From assembly GCA_031213475.1 (NCBI GenBank), contig JARUPZ010000035.1:4640953-4704952 (forward strand): a DNA stretch of 64,000 bases, in the 5' to 3' direction. The position numbers and the translations under genes are program-made. The number at the start of each line of letters is the position of its first letter. The first letter of the stretch is position 1. Origin of the DNA: Nereocystis luetkeana (Eukaryota > Sar > Phaeophyceae > Laminariales > Laminariaceae). Positions 51,882-63,372 of this stretch are shown here, piece after piece. The notes beneath the pieces were generated by a model, which saw only the letters and a list, made by a program, of their open reading frames with translations, was not told the DNA's origin and ran no database searches.

Positions 51882-52676
51882 TTGCTTCCCGCATCTAGGG
51901 TGGTCTTTGCTTAGTGGAACGAGTAAGTAGCACAGCTAGTGCGGGGCTACCTGCACATCAACCCCGCCCCCCCCGAAATATTTAACTTTTCTGTGGAACA
52001 CCCAAATGGGCATCGCGTCTCGCGTGCTGGCAGAACAGATCCTTGTTGCGGAGAGTGCCAGGCTGGGTGTAACACTGGGTTCTCGTGGGCACGGCGGCAA
52101 AGAAGGCTTGGACGCCTTCAGGGCCCTCTCATCTCTATGGAGTGGCGAGACCTAGAGGTGATGATCCCGTCCGTTCGACAGCGGTGTATGGAGAATGCAG
52201 GCAGCTACCGGTACACTGCTCCTTGTGGGACCCTGTGTTGATACCTCGTAGACCGAAGCCGTAGGAGGGGCGAGCACGTCTTGCACCATCTTCGTGCCGT
52301 GATTTCTTGTGATGCTCATCCAGGTCTCCCAATATATATTACACGGTTGCTAGCTCATGCTCTAGATACAGGCTGCCAACCTCAATCATGTCCCCCCCGC
52401 TTGTTATCTTCTCCGGTTCTACGAACGTACATTCCGCGTTTTGAATCAGGTGTGGAGGAGGCAAAGACGGTACGTAAGCAGGGAACTTCGAAAGGATGCT
52501 CCCGATCACCTGGCCCGTGAGTTCTCGGGCTTGCGTCGAGTGCCCCACAAAGCTCGCTGTGCAGTAATGCGTTCCCGCGCGGTGACTCCCTGTGCACTCC
52601 CCGGCTCGAACAACTGCTCGTCCGCTCGAAAACAGCGCTACAGCAGTTAAAGTAGTAATCGCACCAGATACGAGGC

Positions 52677-52770
52677 GTGCATACTCGTCTGCTGGGTGCT
52701 GGGTGCCTCGCCAGTCTGCTGTTGGGTGCACAACCAGTCTACTGCTTGGTGCCACACCAGAGTCGGGAGT
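52677..52770. repeat. About 30-bp tandem repeat
   Basis: Three units around CCAGTCTGCTGTTGGGTGC. Confidence 0.75.
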
Positions 52771-52974
52771 TAACAGTGCAGACTGGTCGACCACTCCCTA
52801 CCACTACCATGCCAATAGTCCCGACGTCCCGACTCTATTGGTGCTGGAGTGAAACCTCGAAATATCAACCGACGGCTGTTTTTGCAGTTCCTTCCTTTCC
52901 AAAGGCAAGGTAAAGCTGCAAACTACTATTAATACCAGGTACCAGGTATTTATTAACACAAAAAAATCAACCAT

Positions 52975-53085
52975 CGACCTTCTGTCCGCTTCGCGTAATT
53001 TGATACCCTGGTACCTGGTATAGTTTTCCTTCGTGAACGAGCGTGGCGGGGGGCGTAGGCCGCCCGCGGAGCGAAGCGCCTTGTA
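52975..53085 (+). repeat. Repeat H copy 2
   Basis: TTCTGTCCGCTTCGCGTAATTT ... GCGGAGCGAAGCGCCTTGTA, as at 23195-23287, but with an extra ATACCCTGGTACCTGGTAT in the middle. Confidence 0.8.
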
Positions 53086-53923
53086 CTAACTACTTGTACG
53101 TACCAGTATTATCAATAATACCAGGTACAGCAGTAGCTGGTGCTATTAATAGGTACGCAACGTCGCTAACCTAGCGAGAGTAGCGCTATACTGGAACATG
53201 CTGACGTGTTTCGCGCAAGCACGGTATGTACTCCCCAAATACCCACGACTTTCCCCCTGTATGGGCACCTTATCGTGAACGCTCACTTTACTGTCTTGTT
53301 CCCGTTGACGCACAGGTATTGGCCTCGCTACGAGCTTCACCCTTGCAGTAGGGATGGTTGAAGGTGCAAGGATGTCTGCTCTTAAGGGGGATCTCAGGTT
53401 TCCTCTCAGGTATATATCATCTGTACGAATGCTGTGTTGCTCGATATGGCCTGCTGCTTACACGAAGTACAAACAATACCAACAGCACAGGACAGCCTAC
53501 AAGAAAACAGTAATCATAAACTTTGGCCCAGGCTGGGTTTCCTATTTTTGGGAAAGGGTGCGTTCTACACCAACTTCAGCAGAATTACTCCCCGATTTAC
53601 GATTTTCCTCTAAATTTCAGCCTGGTTTTCTTGAATCTCAGCCTGGTTTTCTTATTTTGTGCTCGTTTTCTTGGTATGTTCATGGAATGGCATAGCACAT
53701 AGAGTATAGTTATGAGTTGCCCTGCGCTGTACCCGTAGGTATGCGACGGCAGTAGTGGTTGCTCGGACCGTCGTTACTCCACAACCAGAGCTCTGATTGT
53801 AATCACGCCGCCGTGCCATCTCTTCGCATCGCCCTGCTCACTATTAATAATAGGTACGCACTATACAACGTATTCCCAAGCTTCGTGGGGGGCAAGGTTC
53901 CGCCTTCGAGCGTGGCGTCCACC

Positions 53924-54037
53924 ATGACCACACCGCCGCCCCTCCGATCCTGCCCAAGGGCAGCCGCTCACGCCACGAACCTGCGGGCCTTGCGAACGGC
54001 CGTCGCTGGGTGTACGGTGCTGACCATCTTGTTTCAG
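53924..54037 (+). CDS. Putative exon 1 with membrane segment
   Basis: ATG at 53924; MTTPPPLRSCPRAAAHATNL, then RALRTAVAGCTVLTILFQ to donor CAG|GTGCGG, phase 0. Confidence 0.4.
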
Positions 54038-57000
54038 GTGCGGCGGCGGCAGTGACGACGACGGCGACGGTAGCGGCAGCGGCAGCGGCGGATCAAGTTT
54101 TTTTATTGCCGACCGTGGCGACTTCTCGCATGGTTGCAATAGTAGGGTCGATGCTTTGCGCGCGAAGTGTGCTGTTGGTAGTAGGGTCGGCGGGTTGGGC
54201 GAACGCCTCAGCAGTATAGGTCCGCCGATCGCTGTGCGAGTCGTGGGTTGCGCTTCAGTACTGTTTGTTCGGGTCTAGACGACTTTGGGCCACATTCGGC
54301 CGCGTCTTCTTGCCGTTGTTTTGGAGATACAGGAAACGTATCTGGTCGTCGTACAGTACAGGGTGTCGATGGCGTTGTTCTCACATTACCACATTGCCTC
54401 AGTCCACTCTGTGGTCGCAAGACAAGCTCTCCCAACAGCCAAACACCTCAGGAAAAACAAAACACAATGTTTTACATAACTGAAGCGAGTCACACAGGTC
54501 CACGCGCACTGCCAGGAATATCGAGCTGCTCAAGTCCACCTAGGCGGAAACACTATTGCGGGGAGCCATAGTTAACAGGACCAAATATTGTTAGTAAAAA
54601 TGGTTAAATATATAGGTGTTTATGTATACCATAGGTCCTGTTAACTACGGTCCCCCGTAATACTACGTGCCGTTGTTCTACAGTAAGAGCTTGCTGCGCA
54701 GCCTGCTACAGTATGTAGTAGTCTCTCTGTAGTGCCGGTTCATGAGGGCCGGCTGCCCGCTATAGTGGCCCTGAAACCGCTCGGCACATATGAGAGTAAC
54801 TAGTGTGGTAGCGTGCGGAGTAACTAGTGCCGGTTGCCGCTATAGTGACGGTGTGATTGGTTGGCCGCATACCGGTACAATAGGGAAAACATTACTGTGT
54901 ATGCTTGCGTGGAACAGGGGCCTTTCTGATGCCTTGCTTGCAGGCGGGAGGTCACGAGTGCTTACGCTTGGCCCATACCACTCTGTCTGAAACTTTAAGG
55001 AGCGTTGGGGTATACACATGGAGCCCAAACACAGGTCTTACATTCACGTCGAGAGTGGTTCTGCTGATGTACTCGCCGCTCTGTGGCACTTTTCGCTCGC
55101 TTTTATTCTTGTTTTCAGATATCACTGGCAAGCAACAGAGGATCGGAAGCGTACGAACAGGCGGTGTCTGAGGGACGCGAGGTGCCAAGTTTGACAGCTA
55201 ACGACTCCGGTGGTACTAGGGGAAGGTGGGCGAACGCTCCATCGTGTTATGACTACTGCGCTGGCGCTGGATGTCGCTCTACGTTGACACCTGCGCCGAA
55301 GGCTAGCTTGATGCGAGGCCCCCAGCCCCCAAAAAACGAATGCAGTCGTTCAAGGCTTCTACTCCAAGAACGTAGATGGTACTAACATCACTCGTTCCTG
55401 GTGTGCATGCCGTTGGAGTACTTGGTTACGTGAAGTGCTTCTGGAAATGTGGCGCTCGTATGACAGCTATATGTAGCTGTGACAGCTCAGAAAGTGTATC
55501 CCCTTTACATCTGCACAATCACCGGGGACCATAGTAAATAGGACCAAATATTGTTAGTAAAATTATCGAACCAAATATTATTAGTTTTAGTCTGTACCGT
55601 ATGTCCCATTTAATATGGCCCCCCGTAATAGTGTTTCGGGGCAAATCACTTGGAATTAGCGAGGACAGTTTTCACGGTGGTATATAGGGTTAGGTTTCTG
55701 CTGGGGCGGTAGCCACTGGCCTTGTACGGGTATGTATCCCTATCTCACAGGACTCACCCTGTTTCCCCGCCCCAGCAAAAACAAATGTATGCAATGTATG
55801 GAAATAACGCAATGAGCGCCCAATTATTGGAGGTATCGTAGGAACAGTGCTTCGTCTCGAAAGGGATGCGTGGTCAATGGTAAAATGACTAAGGCGAGCA
55901 ACAAATAGATACGCTCCCCCTCCTCCCCCGTCTCCGTGTCTCTTTCTGGTCTCACCAAGCAGCAGCAGCAGCGCAGGGGGGGTGGTGGTGCGACTGTGCG
56001 GGGCCGAAGGCTTAGAGTCGGCGTTAGTAGCTCCGCGCCGAGCGGAGTATCGGACGCCCATCTTGCCTGTCGTTGTTTCGGGCCCCGCGACTTCCCCACG
56101 CCGAGGCGGCTGCTCTGCTAGCCCGGGCTCGTCTCTACCTGACGGAGCGCGGGCCGCGATCGCCAAGCACTTCCCGCGGCCTTGTTACTACCGAGTGGAC
56201 CCGCGGCGGCTGTTGTCCCGAGCGACCTGGCGGCCTGTAGGCGCGGAAGCAGCGGCGGCGGCGGCGGGGCGGAAAGGCGAGGATGTAGTGCTAGTTATAG
56301 AGGCGGATGCTCTGTCCTCGGACACCCCGCAAGGCCTCCTTTCTTCTTCAGTGGAGGCGTTTCCCTTGAGGGTTAGTGGTAGCGGTGGTGGTAGCGACAG
56401 GGTTAGCGGCGGCGTTGGCGGCAGCGAGTGTCGGCGGACAGGATGGTTGGGGATAGACCAGGCGGTGTGGGGGCTTGCGATGCTGAGAGGACTGCTCGAG
56501 GACGGAGGGGGGGCGGGCGGGGGGAGGGTGGCTGGTGTTCTCCTGTCGGAGAGGCGGTTAGCAGACGTTGGGGCCGCCACCGTGAGCATAGACGCGCGAG
56601 CGGCGCTGCTTTTGTCGGTGTTTTCTTGGGCACAGCAGTGTGTGGCGGAAGCTGCGGCGAGCGAGAAGGAAGAGACGGCCGGCCGAGGCGCTTCTCTGGG
56701 GGAGGTGGGGGTAGCCGAGGAGGCGACCGTGGAGGCGCCGGAGGGTACCGAAGACCGAAGGCACGTTGCTCAAGAGGTAGAAGTATACGATGGCTGCGCT
56801 GTCTCGGACAGCGACATCGATACCAACGACGGCGACCCCGAGGACTCGTCGAGGGGTGGGACCGCTGGGGCGGCTGCAGAGCTCGGGAACAACGCTCCAC
56901 CCGAGCTGGAGACGCGAAAAACGGCCAATGCGACGGCAAGGGCGCTTGCGCTGCTTGAGGGAATAGGGCGCGGGGTTCGAGTTGTGGTCGCGGCGGACGG

Positions 57001-60000
57001 GCAAGTGCTGTCTACTATCAGTCGCTCTCTAGGGGTGGTTTACGCTGGGCTTCAAACTTTGAGGAGCAGCTTATTCCGCGGGGAGGGAGGGAGCCGGAGC
57101 CGGGTGTTGTTGTACGATACGGACGACGACGAATCGTACCGATGGCTGGCTGCGCAGGTGCCGGGGGGGGGGGGGGGGGGGGGGCTCGAGCATTAGTTTG
57201 GCGTTGCCGGTGGTTGTGGATTACGGTGTGCGTGTGCCCCGGTGCTCGATGCTTTTGATCAGCCGGTGGACTGGCCGGCTTAGGATCAGGATCGGGGTGG
57301 GCGTTGTGAGTGTTTGCTGCCGCGGGTGTTGTTGACAGCTGTTGGCATGTGCGCGTTGGGCGTGGCTGCGCGGTGTTTGTACGTCTATCATGTATCATGT
57401 TACGGTTCCGCCAACATGATTCACCTGTGCGGGTCCCCAGCCTTGGGCTTGAAGCGCTCCCACGGCGTTGCTTTTGTTGGAAAAAGTCGGACTAAAAAAT
57501 GAACTTCCGTCACACAAAGCCCCAGTGGGTTTACTAAATACCTGGTATCCCCTTCTGAAGTTGGGTACGTACATCCTACTTTTTCGGGGTACTCGGAATG
57601 AGAGCAGGATCATGTTGCAATGAGAACAGGGGTAATTGGCACTGGCGGAATGTCTAACCCTCCGCTCTGCATCCTGGTTCCATCGATGCGCCGATCCTGC
57701 ATTCAGATGGTCAGGCATGGGTGGGTGGTGGCGCGTGCTGGCGACCCGCAGGACACTCGGAAACCGCCCGGTCGGTTTTGGGGGGGGGCAGCCGGACGCG
57801 ACGTCCCGGTGCTGGTGCACCGCCGCAGTGACGAGAAAACTTTGACTGCTGCTGCCGATCACCTCTCTCGAGGTGGGCAAGGTGGGAAGGATAGGGGGAG
57901 GGGTACTGTTTGACTCTGAAACTTTTCGTGCTTGCAAGAATAATCCCCATCTTAAGACCCCCAAAACCTTTTTTCTGCTGCGAAAAGCAATCCCATACCC
58001 GCACTAATTCTATGTTGGTAATTTATCCCCCGTGGGACCTGGAAGGCATGCCTAAGAAGGGGGACCAAAAGTCGAATGCGACGATTACTACAGCAGCATC
58101 GATCACTCGAAGCAGCTCGGGCTGTTTAGGTAGGGGATAGGGGGTGTACCCGAGTTACAGGAGATGTTCGACTCTTGACGAGTGCTATATATGGTAGAGG
58201 TACATACCGCCTGATGTGTATGAGGCTGCTAACTTCAGGAGCTCTTTACGTGTCCCTCCCACACTTGATTCTGAGGAGATGAAAAAAAACGGAGGGTTAA
58301 TCTTAACCTCGGACTATCGTATATAGGTTTTGTTCGAAAAATGTAGTAAAAAAAAATGAGATTTAACGATAATAAGGCATGCCTCCTTATTGGGTAGTAT
58401 CTCCGCGTTTGAGGATCGTGTCTATCAGTATCAGTTCCCGTGACGAAAACTAATGGCCTAAAAAGCTACCTGGATCGCAGCACGCGTCTTTTGCGCAGCG
58501 GGTGCCGCAGCATGACACTACTGTATGACCTTAAGGTAACCCCCCCCCCCCCCCCCCCCTCGAACGAATTTCGTAGCTGAATTTCTCGACGACGGAGAGA
58601 GAGAGTTAAGAAACGCTAAGGGACGTACGTTCATATGCAAAAAAATTAAATCGACGTTATCTTCGCAACAACGCCGCCGTTTTCGTGGTGTGCCCCCCCC
58701 CCCCCCCCCTGGGTTTGTAGAAAACCGGCTCTGACATGCGTCCCAGGGGTTGTGTTACCATATCTCACGTGTCATGCGGTACCATCACACGTATATTACT
58801 GCTGCGACCGGCTCTGACATGCGTCCCAGGGGTTGTGTTACCATATATCACGTGTGATGCGGTACCATCACAAGTATAATACTGCTGCGCGCTCCCATTA
58901 CGCGGCTGGTGAGACCGTTTTTTTACGTGTACGCTTTTCATTCCATCCCATGTATCTCCGTCGCCCTTCTCTTCTCTCTCCCTCCTATTGCGGGGGACCA
59001 TATTATAGTAAATAGGACCAAATCTTGTTATTCAATAGTAAAAATAGCGAAATTTATAGTTTTTTTTTGTGTACCGTAAGTCCTATTTACTATGGTCCCC
59101 CGCAATAGTCGAAACTCAGATCAACCAATCTCCCCCCCCCGCCTTCCCACTTCTGCAGCACGGTTCGTGCCTTGCTTTTTTCATCGCGAGAAGACTTCTA
59201 AGCCCTCTCTTTTCGCGTCGACTTGCGTGGAATCTGCTGGCGTAGTTTTGTGTCTGTTAATGGGAACCCCCTTTCGAACTGCACCTTCCGGTTAGGGCAA
59301 ATCACTGGGAGTTAGAGGTGGGATTAACTTCAGCCGCGGAAAAAAAGTTAGGGTTGCTGTTAACGGACTACTGCTGTTGATTATGGTCCTGGCGCTTGGG
59401 ATAGATGAATTGACCGAGACACCATCGACGCACAGCAGCAGTTGTTGTTGTCATTGTTGTTGTTGTTGTTGTTGTTGTTGTGTTATGTTTCTCACACTAA
59501 TTCGTACCTGGTACCTGGTATATTCCACAGTCACACCACAGCCGGGTTCATTATCTCTGGAATGGAAGAGTGCCCCAGGAAAAAAATAAACTCAAGACAA
59601 CACACATATACAAGATTCCCCTTCGGGACTATGGGGTTTAGCAGGCTAAAAGGGGAGAACGTAGCGCGCGTTCGTTCCTCGTAACACAGCATGCGTTTGT
59701 TCCTCGTATACGTTGGATACCAGCTACATACTCGTACGTGGCCACCGGGCAAGTACAACTAACACGTGTGAAAAGTAAAATAACAAAGACGTACAGGTAG
59801 CCAGCGGGTAAGTAACTCCGACCAGCCCAAACGAGATCCTAGTTAGCTCTACACCTACGAGTATGGATTATACCAGGTATGTATTTAACTAAAACAAATC
59901 GTACACCTCAGACAATTTAAAATGCAAAGTGAAATCAGCGTACGTAGATCCTTATCAAGATACCTCGTATCGTTGTTGTTGCCCTCGATGAAACGCGTAC

Positions 60001-62120
60001 GAGCGCTGTTCCCAGTTTGCTTGTCTTTTTTTTGTGAAGTCAGTCGCACTTGGAGTTGGTGAGAGTGTCGAGAGAGGCCAGTCGGCACCGGCACAGACGG
60101 CACCCCGGCAGGCGGGGTTTGGCTCAGTCTGACCGTCTGCGCGCTGGCTCTCGGTACCACTTGTGGTCGTACTGGGCGGGGGTATGACATACTCGTCGTG
60201 ATACATATCATGAGTACGTTATACGCGACGAAACACTATCATAAAATATAGAACGAGAGGGCCAACGTAAAACTTATCACATGGAGAGAAATTACAACGT
60301 ACCAAGCCCTTAGAGGAAAACAACGTAGACCATATCACAAGGAGAGAAATTTACAAAGACAATACGCAGACTCGCCAGCAGGAGGAAAGTAGATAGATAG
60401 CGCTGTCTGATACGAGATGAGCCTTTTTTTGAACGGACTTGGAAATGCAGGTTCTCCCGTGTGCGCAGTGGTTCACCGTTGGGACTGCGGTGCCGAAGCG
60501 AGACGCCTCTTGCTAGCAAGTAGAGGAACGCCCGTGGCCCGAGCTGAGGGACGTGATGTATCAACCACGGTCATTTGCACAGCGGAGGTGGGGGAGGACT
60601 TGTTCCAGTTCGTGAGAGGGTGAGCCCGGAGTAGCGGTACGCACCATGTGCCAGGTATGACATGACATGGTAGCGTTACCACGAGGAGTTGAATATCCCC
60701 AACCAAAATACGGTATACCGTAAATAGGCAAGATACCCTTGACATCTCGCAGGGGTGCGATCGTTTTTACAGCGCCACGTATCAAATTGATATTGATATG
60801 GCTAGTTTTCTCTCAACAAGGTAGCAAGGTGCGGTAAGGGCGCTAAAGTGAAGCATTCTGTTTTCGGAAAACCTCTCTCGACCAAACCTTTCTCCCATAA
60901 ACGCCTTGAACCCTTTCAGGACTGTAGTCCCGTTTTGGGGACGAAGTACTCGAAAATTGACTGGTTTGTCCCCGAAACGGGACTGCAGTGCTGAAAGGGC
61001 TGATGTTGTTGGGTATTGTTGGCAGCCTTCCTTCCCTTTCTGGAAAGATCGAGCGCTAAAAAAACGATCGCATTCCTGCGCGAACTGAACGGTCTTTACG
61101 GTAGTACAGTACCGTTAGGGGGGGCTTCGGCCGCCCGAGATTGTTTGTGGCCGTAGGGCTGATCGGAGTTAGTCGGCCGATTCGGACCCAGGTATGGCGG
61201 CCTAAAATCGGCGATTATTGCGGTCCTTCTCAACAGTATAGAGCGTTCGTTTATAATACGAGTACCCAAATCATGCTGCCAGCGTCTCGTACATGTGTCG
61301 ATTTTTTTGTTTTGTTTTGTTTCCTGTTTGTTTTCCGCCTGAGGTACGGCTTCCACTCCAGAGTTATTGGAGCCTGTCCCGTGACCGCGGAGTGCTGCGT
61401 TGGGGCGACGGGTTGCAGGAATTGCAAAAACAGCTACAACTATTTTGTTTCGCTTCCTACACGTCCCCTACTCCAGCAGCCTCATCTGCTTGGTGTTGTA
61501 GGTTGATCTCATCGTCATTCGTTTTCGACTATTTTCCTCTCCCAAGGGGGTGAAAGAATGGAGACGGAATAAAGGAATCATTAGTGTAGCCTAGGGCGCC
61601 AGGAACTAGTGCGGAAGTGTGTTTGGCGGCAGAAGGCGACCCATGCTCGGGACTCACCCCTCCCAGAAATCACAGGCTAATGGCGACCCTACAGCAGCAG
61701 TTACTGCTGTGTGCAGCGCTCGCTATCGCTAAGGCGGTGTTGTACTCGATCGGGTCAACACACCGCCTTGTCTTTTTTTTTTTTAATGTGTCTGGAAGCC
61801 TCTGTCTGCAGCACGACACCAACAAGTCGAACCCCTGTCGGCGATCTACTGGAGTTCGATTGTGTCCCTACCTGCTTGTCGGCGATATATAATTCGATGA
61901 TGCCCTCACCCGTTTGTAGGTGATCTAACCCGTCTTTTGTGTCCCAACCGATTGTTCCACGCCCTCCCCACGTTTTGCACACCGCAGGCAGCTGCGGTCG
62001 GGAGCCTCGCCCGAGCAGGTGCAGGGGGTTGTGGACGATATCTTCGGGGGCTTTTATGACGCGGAGCCGAATATCTCGCGTCAAACCCCAGACCGGTCGC
62101 GTTTTGGGGCACCATTTTGA
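53924..62120 (+). CDS. Uncharacterised multi-exon protein (partial model)
   Basis: I do not recognise this protein. Four exon-like segments lie on the + strand: a start exon with a basic leader and hydrophobic segment (VAGCTVLTILF); a long exon with AIAKHFPRPCYYRVDPRRLL, GEDVVLVIEADAL, TGWLGIDQAVWGLAMLRGLL and VLLYDTDDDESYRWLAAQ; an exon with GSPVCAVVHRWDCGAEARRL and AEVGEDLFQFVRG; and a last exon with SPEQVQGVVDDIFGGFYDAE. The last two join in phase. Exons 1-2 and 2-3 do not, so at least one exon is missing on each side, or there are two genes here. If exon 1 belongs, the product is a type II membrane or ER-entering protein. Confidence 0.45.
54553..54662. mobile_element. MITE family A copy
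   Basis: CTATTGCGGGGAGCCATAG ... CTACGGTCCCCCGTAATA. Confidence 0.88.
54733..54850. repeat. GCCGGTTGCCCGC minisatellite
   Basis: The same unit as at the left edge of the window (109-362). Confidence 0.75.
55518..55631. mobile_element. MITE family A copy
   Basis: TCACCGGGGACCATAGTAAAT ... GGCCCCCCGTAATAG; part of the middle is duplicated (GAACCAAATATTATTAG). Confidence 0.82.
55852..55935 (+). repeat. Repeat F copy
   Basis: CGTCTCGAAAGGGATGCGTGG ... AGCAACAAATAG, ending in a C/T-rich tract that leads into the next exon's acceptor. Confidence 0.8.
55977..57157 (+). CDS. Putative exon 2, long
   Basis: About 393 open codons with strong coding composition (GC-rich third positions), from a CAG| acceptor after C/T-rich sequence to donor CAG|GTGCCG, just before a run of 20 G. 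There is no in-frame ATG at the front, so it is not the first exon. It contains Gly/Ser- and Glu/Asp-rich insertions. The exact 5' edge is uncertain. Confidence 0.6.
58195..58400 (+). repeat. Dispersed repeat G, diverged copy
   Basis: GAGGCTGCTAACTTCAGGAGC and CACACTTGATTC, then an A-rich end like the other copies. Confidence 0.55.
58727..58890. repeat. 81-bp tandem duplication
   Basis: ACCGGCTCTGACATGCGTCC ... GCGGTACCATCACA ... ACTGCTGCG twice. Confidence 0.9.
58985..59108. mobile_element. MITE family A copy
   Basis: CTATTGCGGGGGACCATATTA ... CTATGGTCCCCCGCAATAG with small internal duplications. Confidence 0.88.
59440..59482. repeat. (TTG)n microsatellite
   Basis: GTTGTTGTT repeats with one interruption. 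Confidence 0.9.
60451..60619 (+). CDS. Putative exon 3
   Basis: Acceptor ATGCAG| after a T-tract and donor GAGAGG|GTGAGC; 55 codons ending GEDLFQFVRG with two bases over, which fit the next exon. Confidence 0.55.
60620..61987 (+). other. Region between putative exons 3 and 4
   Basis: A family B MITE (60908-61001) and no other feature. Confidence 0.5.
60908..61001. mobile_element. MITE family B copy
   Basis: GAACCCTTTCAGGACTGTAG ... GACTGCAGTGCTGAAAGGGC. Confidence 0.85.
61988..62120 (+). CDS. Putative exon 4 (stop)
   Basis: Acceptor ACCGCAG|G completes Gly. It encodes QLRSGASPEQVQGVVDDIFG, GFYDAEPNISRQTPDRSRFG and APF, then TGA. Confidence 0.6.
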
Positions 62121-62684
62121 GCCAGCCGGCGGCTGACACTCAAGAAGAAAGCTGAAGCGCGTGCATATATAGAATAGCGTTTAGATGGTGGCTTAATGAG
62201 CTAACGTGTGCTGTGGGCTTAGCTGACGATAGAGATCGGATGCGACTACAGCGGTAATACGCAAGAGCTGTTGAATGGTACGTTTCTTGGACTGCACCCT
62301 GGATCGGCAGAAGTGAGGAGGGGCTGAAGGCCTTGGCTCAGCTTCGACGCGATTGTTGAAATATTCCTGGCACTGCTCGTCTGTAAATCCTACTGTAGCC
62401 GTATCCCCAACTGCCCGAGAACTTTCTCGGAAAAAAGATGGTTGATGTAGTGAGGAGTCAGTGTGGACTGCCACCATTTTGTCGAAGCTGGACCCTACCC
62501 TTGCCCAGCTTAGACAACATGGCTGAAAAGTACTTGACTGTGAACTCTGGTAAGACCCTGATCCCGATCGCCCGTGGGAAACTTCTCAAAAGTAACGTGG
62601 ATGATGTAATCAGGATTTGTATGATCTGTCAACCATGTTTTCCAAGCTGGGCCGGGTCGCTAACACTACTGCTGTTGAGCTAAC

Positions 62685-62790
62685 TGCTCACACGAGACCA
62701 ACAGGACAGACTGTCCACACGAGTGTTGTAACAGGACTGACTTCCCACACGAGAGTAGCAGGACTGACTGGTGATACGAGAGTAACGGAC
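62685..62790. repeat. About 33-bp tandem repeat
   Basis: Three units around CACACGAG(A)GT and AACAGGACTGACT. Confidence 0.75.
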
Positions 62791-63015
62791 ACCTCACGGC
62801 GCTTCGCGCTTGGGGCAAGCAATGTCTGCCTGGTCGGGTGAAAACCGGACATGCTTCGTCCCGGCATTGTAGGGATGCGAGGGTCTATGGTCATACGACT
62901 ACGGCCATGCATGAGATCGAGTACATCTCCGCTATCGAGTACACCTCCCCCCCCCTCTATCTCCGTCTCGCACGAGATGCGTGGTCAATAGTCAAATGAG
63001 TACCTCCCCCCCCTC
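62785..63015 (+). repeat. Repeats E and F in series
   Basis: GCGCTTCGCGCTTGGGGCAAG ... GGCCATGCATGAGATCGAGT ... C8, then GTCTCGCACGAGATGCGTGG ... GAGTACCTCCCCCCC. Confidence 0.8.
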
Positions 63016-63185
63016 TAAGAGCACAGGCTGATCACAACACTGCCCACAAAAAAGGCTTGCCCTTGTTCTCCACCAATCCTGACCAATGAGCGCCCTGCCG
63101 CTGTATCCGAACCTGTAAGGACCGTTAGAGTATTCATGTCAATACCCAAACGATCCTGACGTTTCTCGACAGAGGTTCATACTAT

Positions 63186-63245
63186 ACGTCCTGACAGTAT
63201 ACTGGGCATAATGCCAGTATACTGGGCATACTGCCAGTATACTCT
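63186..63245. repeat. GCCAGTATACTGGGCATA tandem repeat
   Basis: Two and a half 20-bp units, each palindromic around AGTATACT. Confidence 0.85.
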
Positions 63246-63282
63246 AAGGTTCACAGTTCTCACAACAGTAGCACGGCGAATA

Positions 63283-63372
63283 CATTTCCGGACAACAGTG
63301 TGGTGTACACCCTCCTCTGGCACTATTTTTCGACAACAGCGTGGTATACACCCTCCTCTGGCACTATTTTTC
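63283..63372 (-). repeat. Duplicated 3' end of the DUF1279 gene
   Basis: A 40-bp unit (GACAACAGYGTGGTRTACAC plus CCTCCTCTGGCACTATTTTT) occurs twice. The copy nearer the gene contains the stop codon. Confidence 0.85.

Larger units (their letters stand above)
51882..53923. other. Intergenic region upstream of mTERF and the 53.9-kb gene
   Basis: About 2 kb between divergent starts. It holds a tandem CAGTCTGCTGTTGGGTGC repeat (52677-52770), a repeat H copy, and a 151-codon - strand frame (52339-52794) that I do not accept as a gene. Confidence 0.5.
54038..55976 (+). other. Region between putative exons 1 and 2
   Basis: Two family A MITEs (54553, 55518), the GCCGGTTGCC minisatellite (54733-54850) and repeat F right before the next exon. 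One or more small exons may be hidden here. Confidence 0.45.
57158..60450 (+). other. Region between putative exons 2 and 3
   Basis: A 20-G run at the start, repeat G (58195-58400), two long C-runs (58540-58559 and 58695-58709), an 81-bp duplication, a MITE A and a (TGT)n tract. A missing exon may be here. Confidence 0.5.
62121..63363. other. Convergent intergenic region
   Basis: A tandem CACACGAG...AGGACTGACT repeat, repeats E and F with C-rich ends, and short direct repeats. I see no gene. Confidence 0.55.

Noticed and set aside
52339-52794. 151-codon - strand frame
   Set aside because: It overlaps a short tandem repeat, has no recognisable motif, and reads on into noise; not convincing as a gene.
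56403-56939. Long - strand frames opposite the 55977-57157 exon
   Set aside because: Pro/Arg-rich shadow frames caused by the GC-rich exon on the + strand.
59885-60211. 108-codon - strand frame
   Set aside because: No motif, no supporting splice partners; lies within the presumed intron of the + strand gene.
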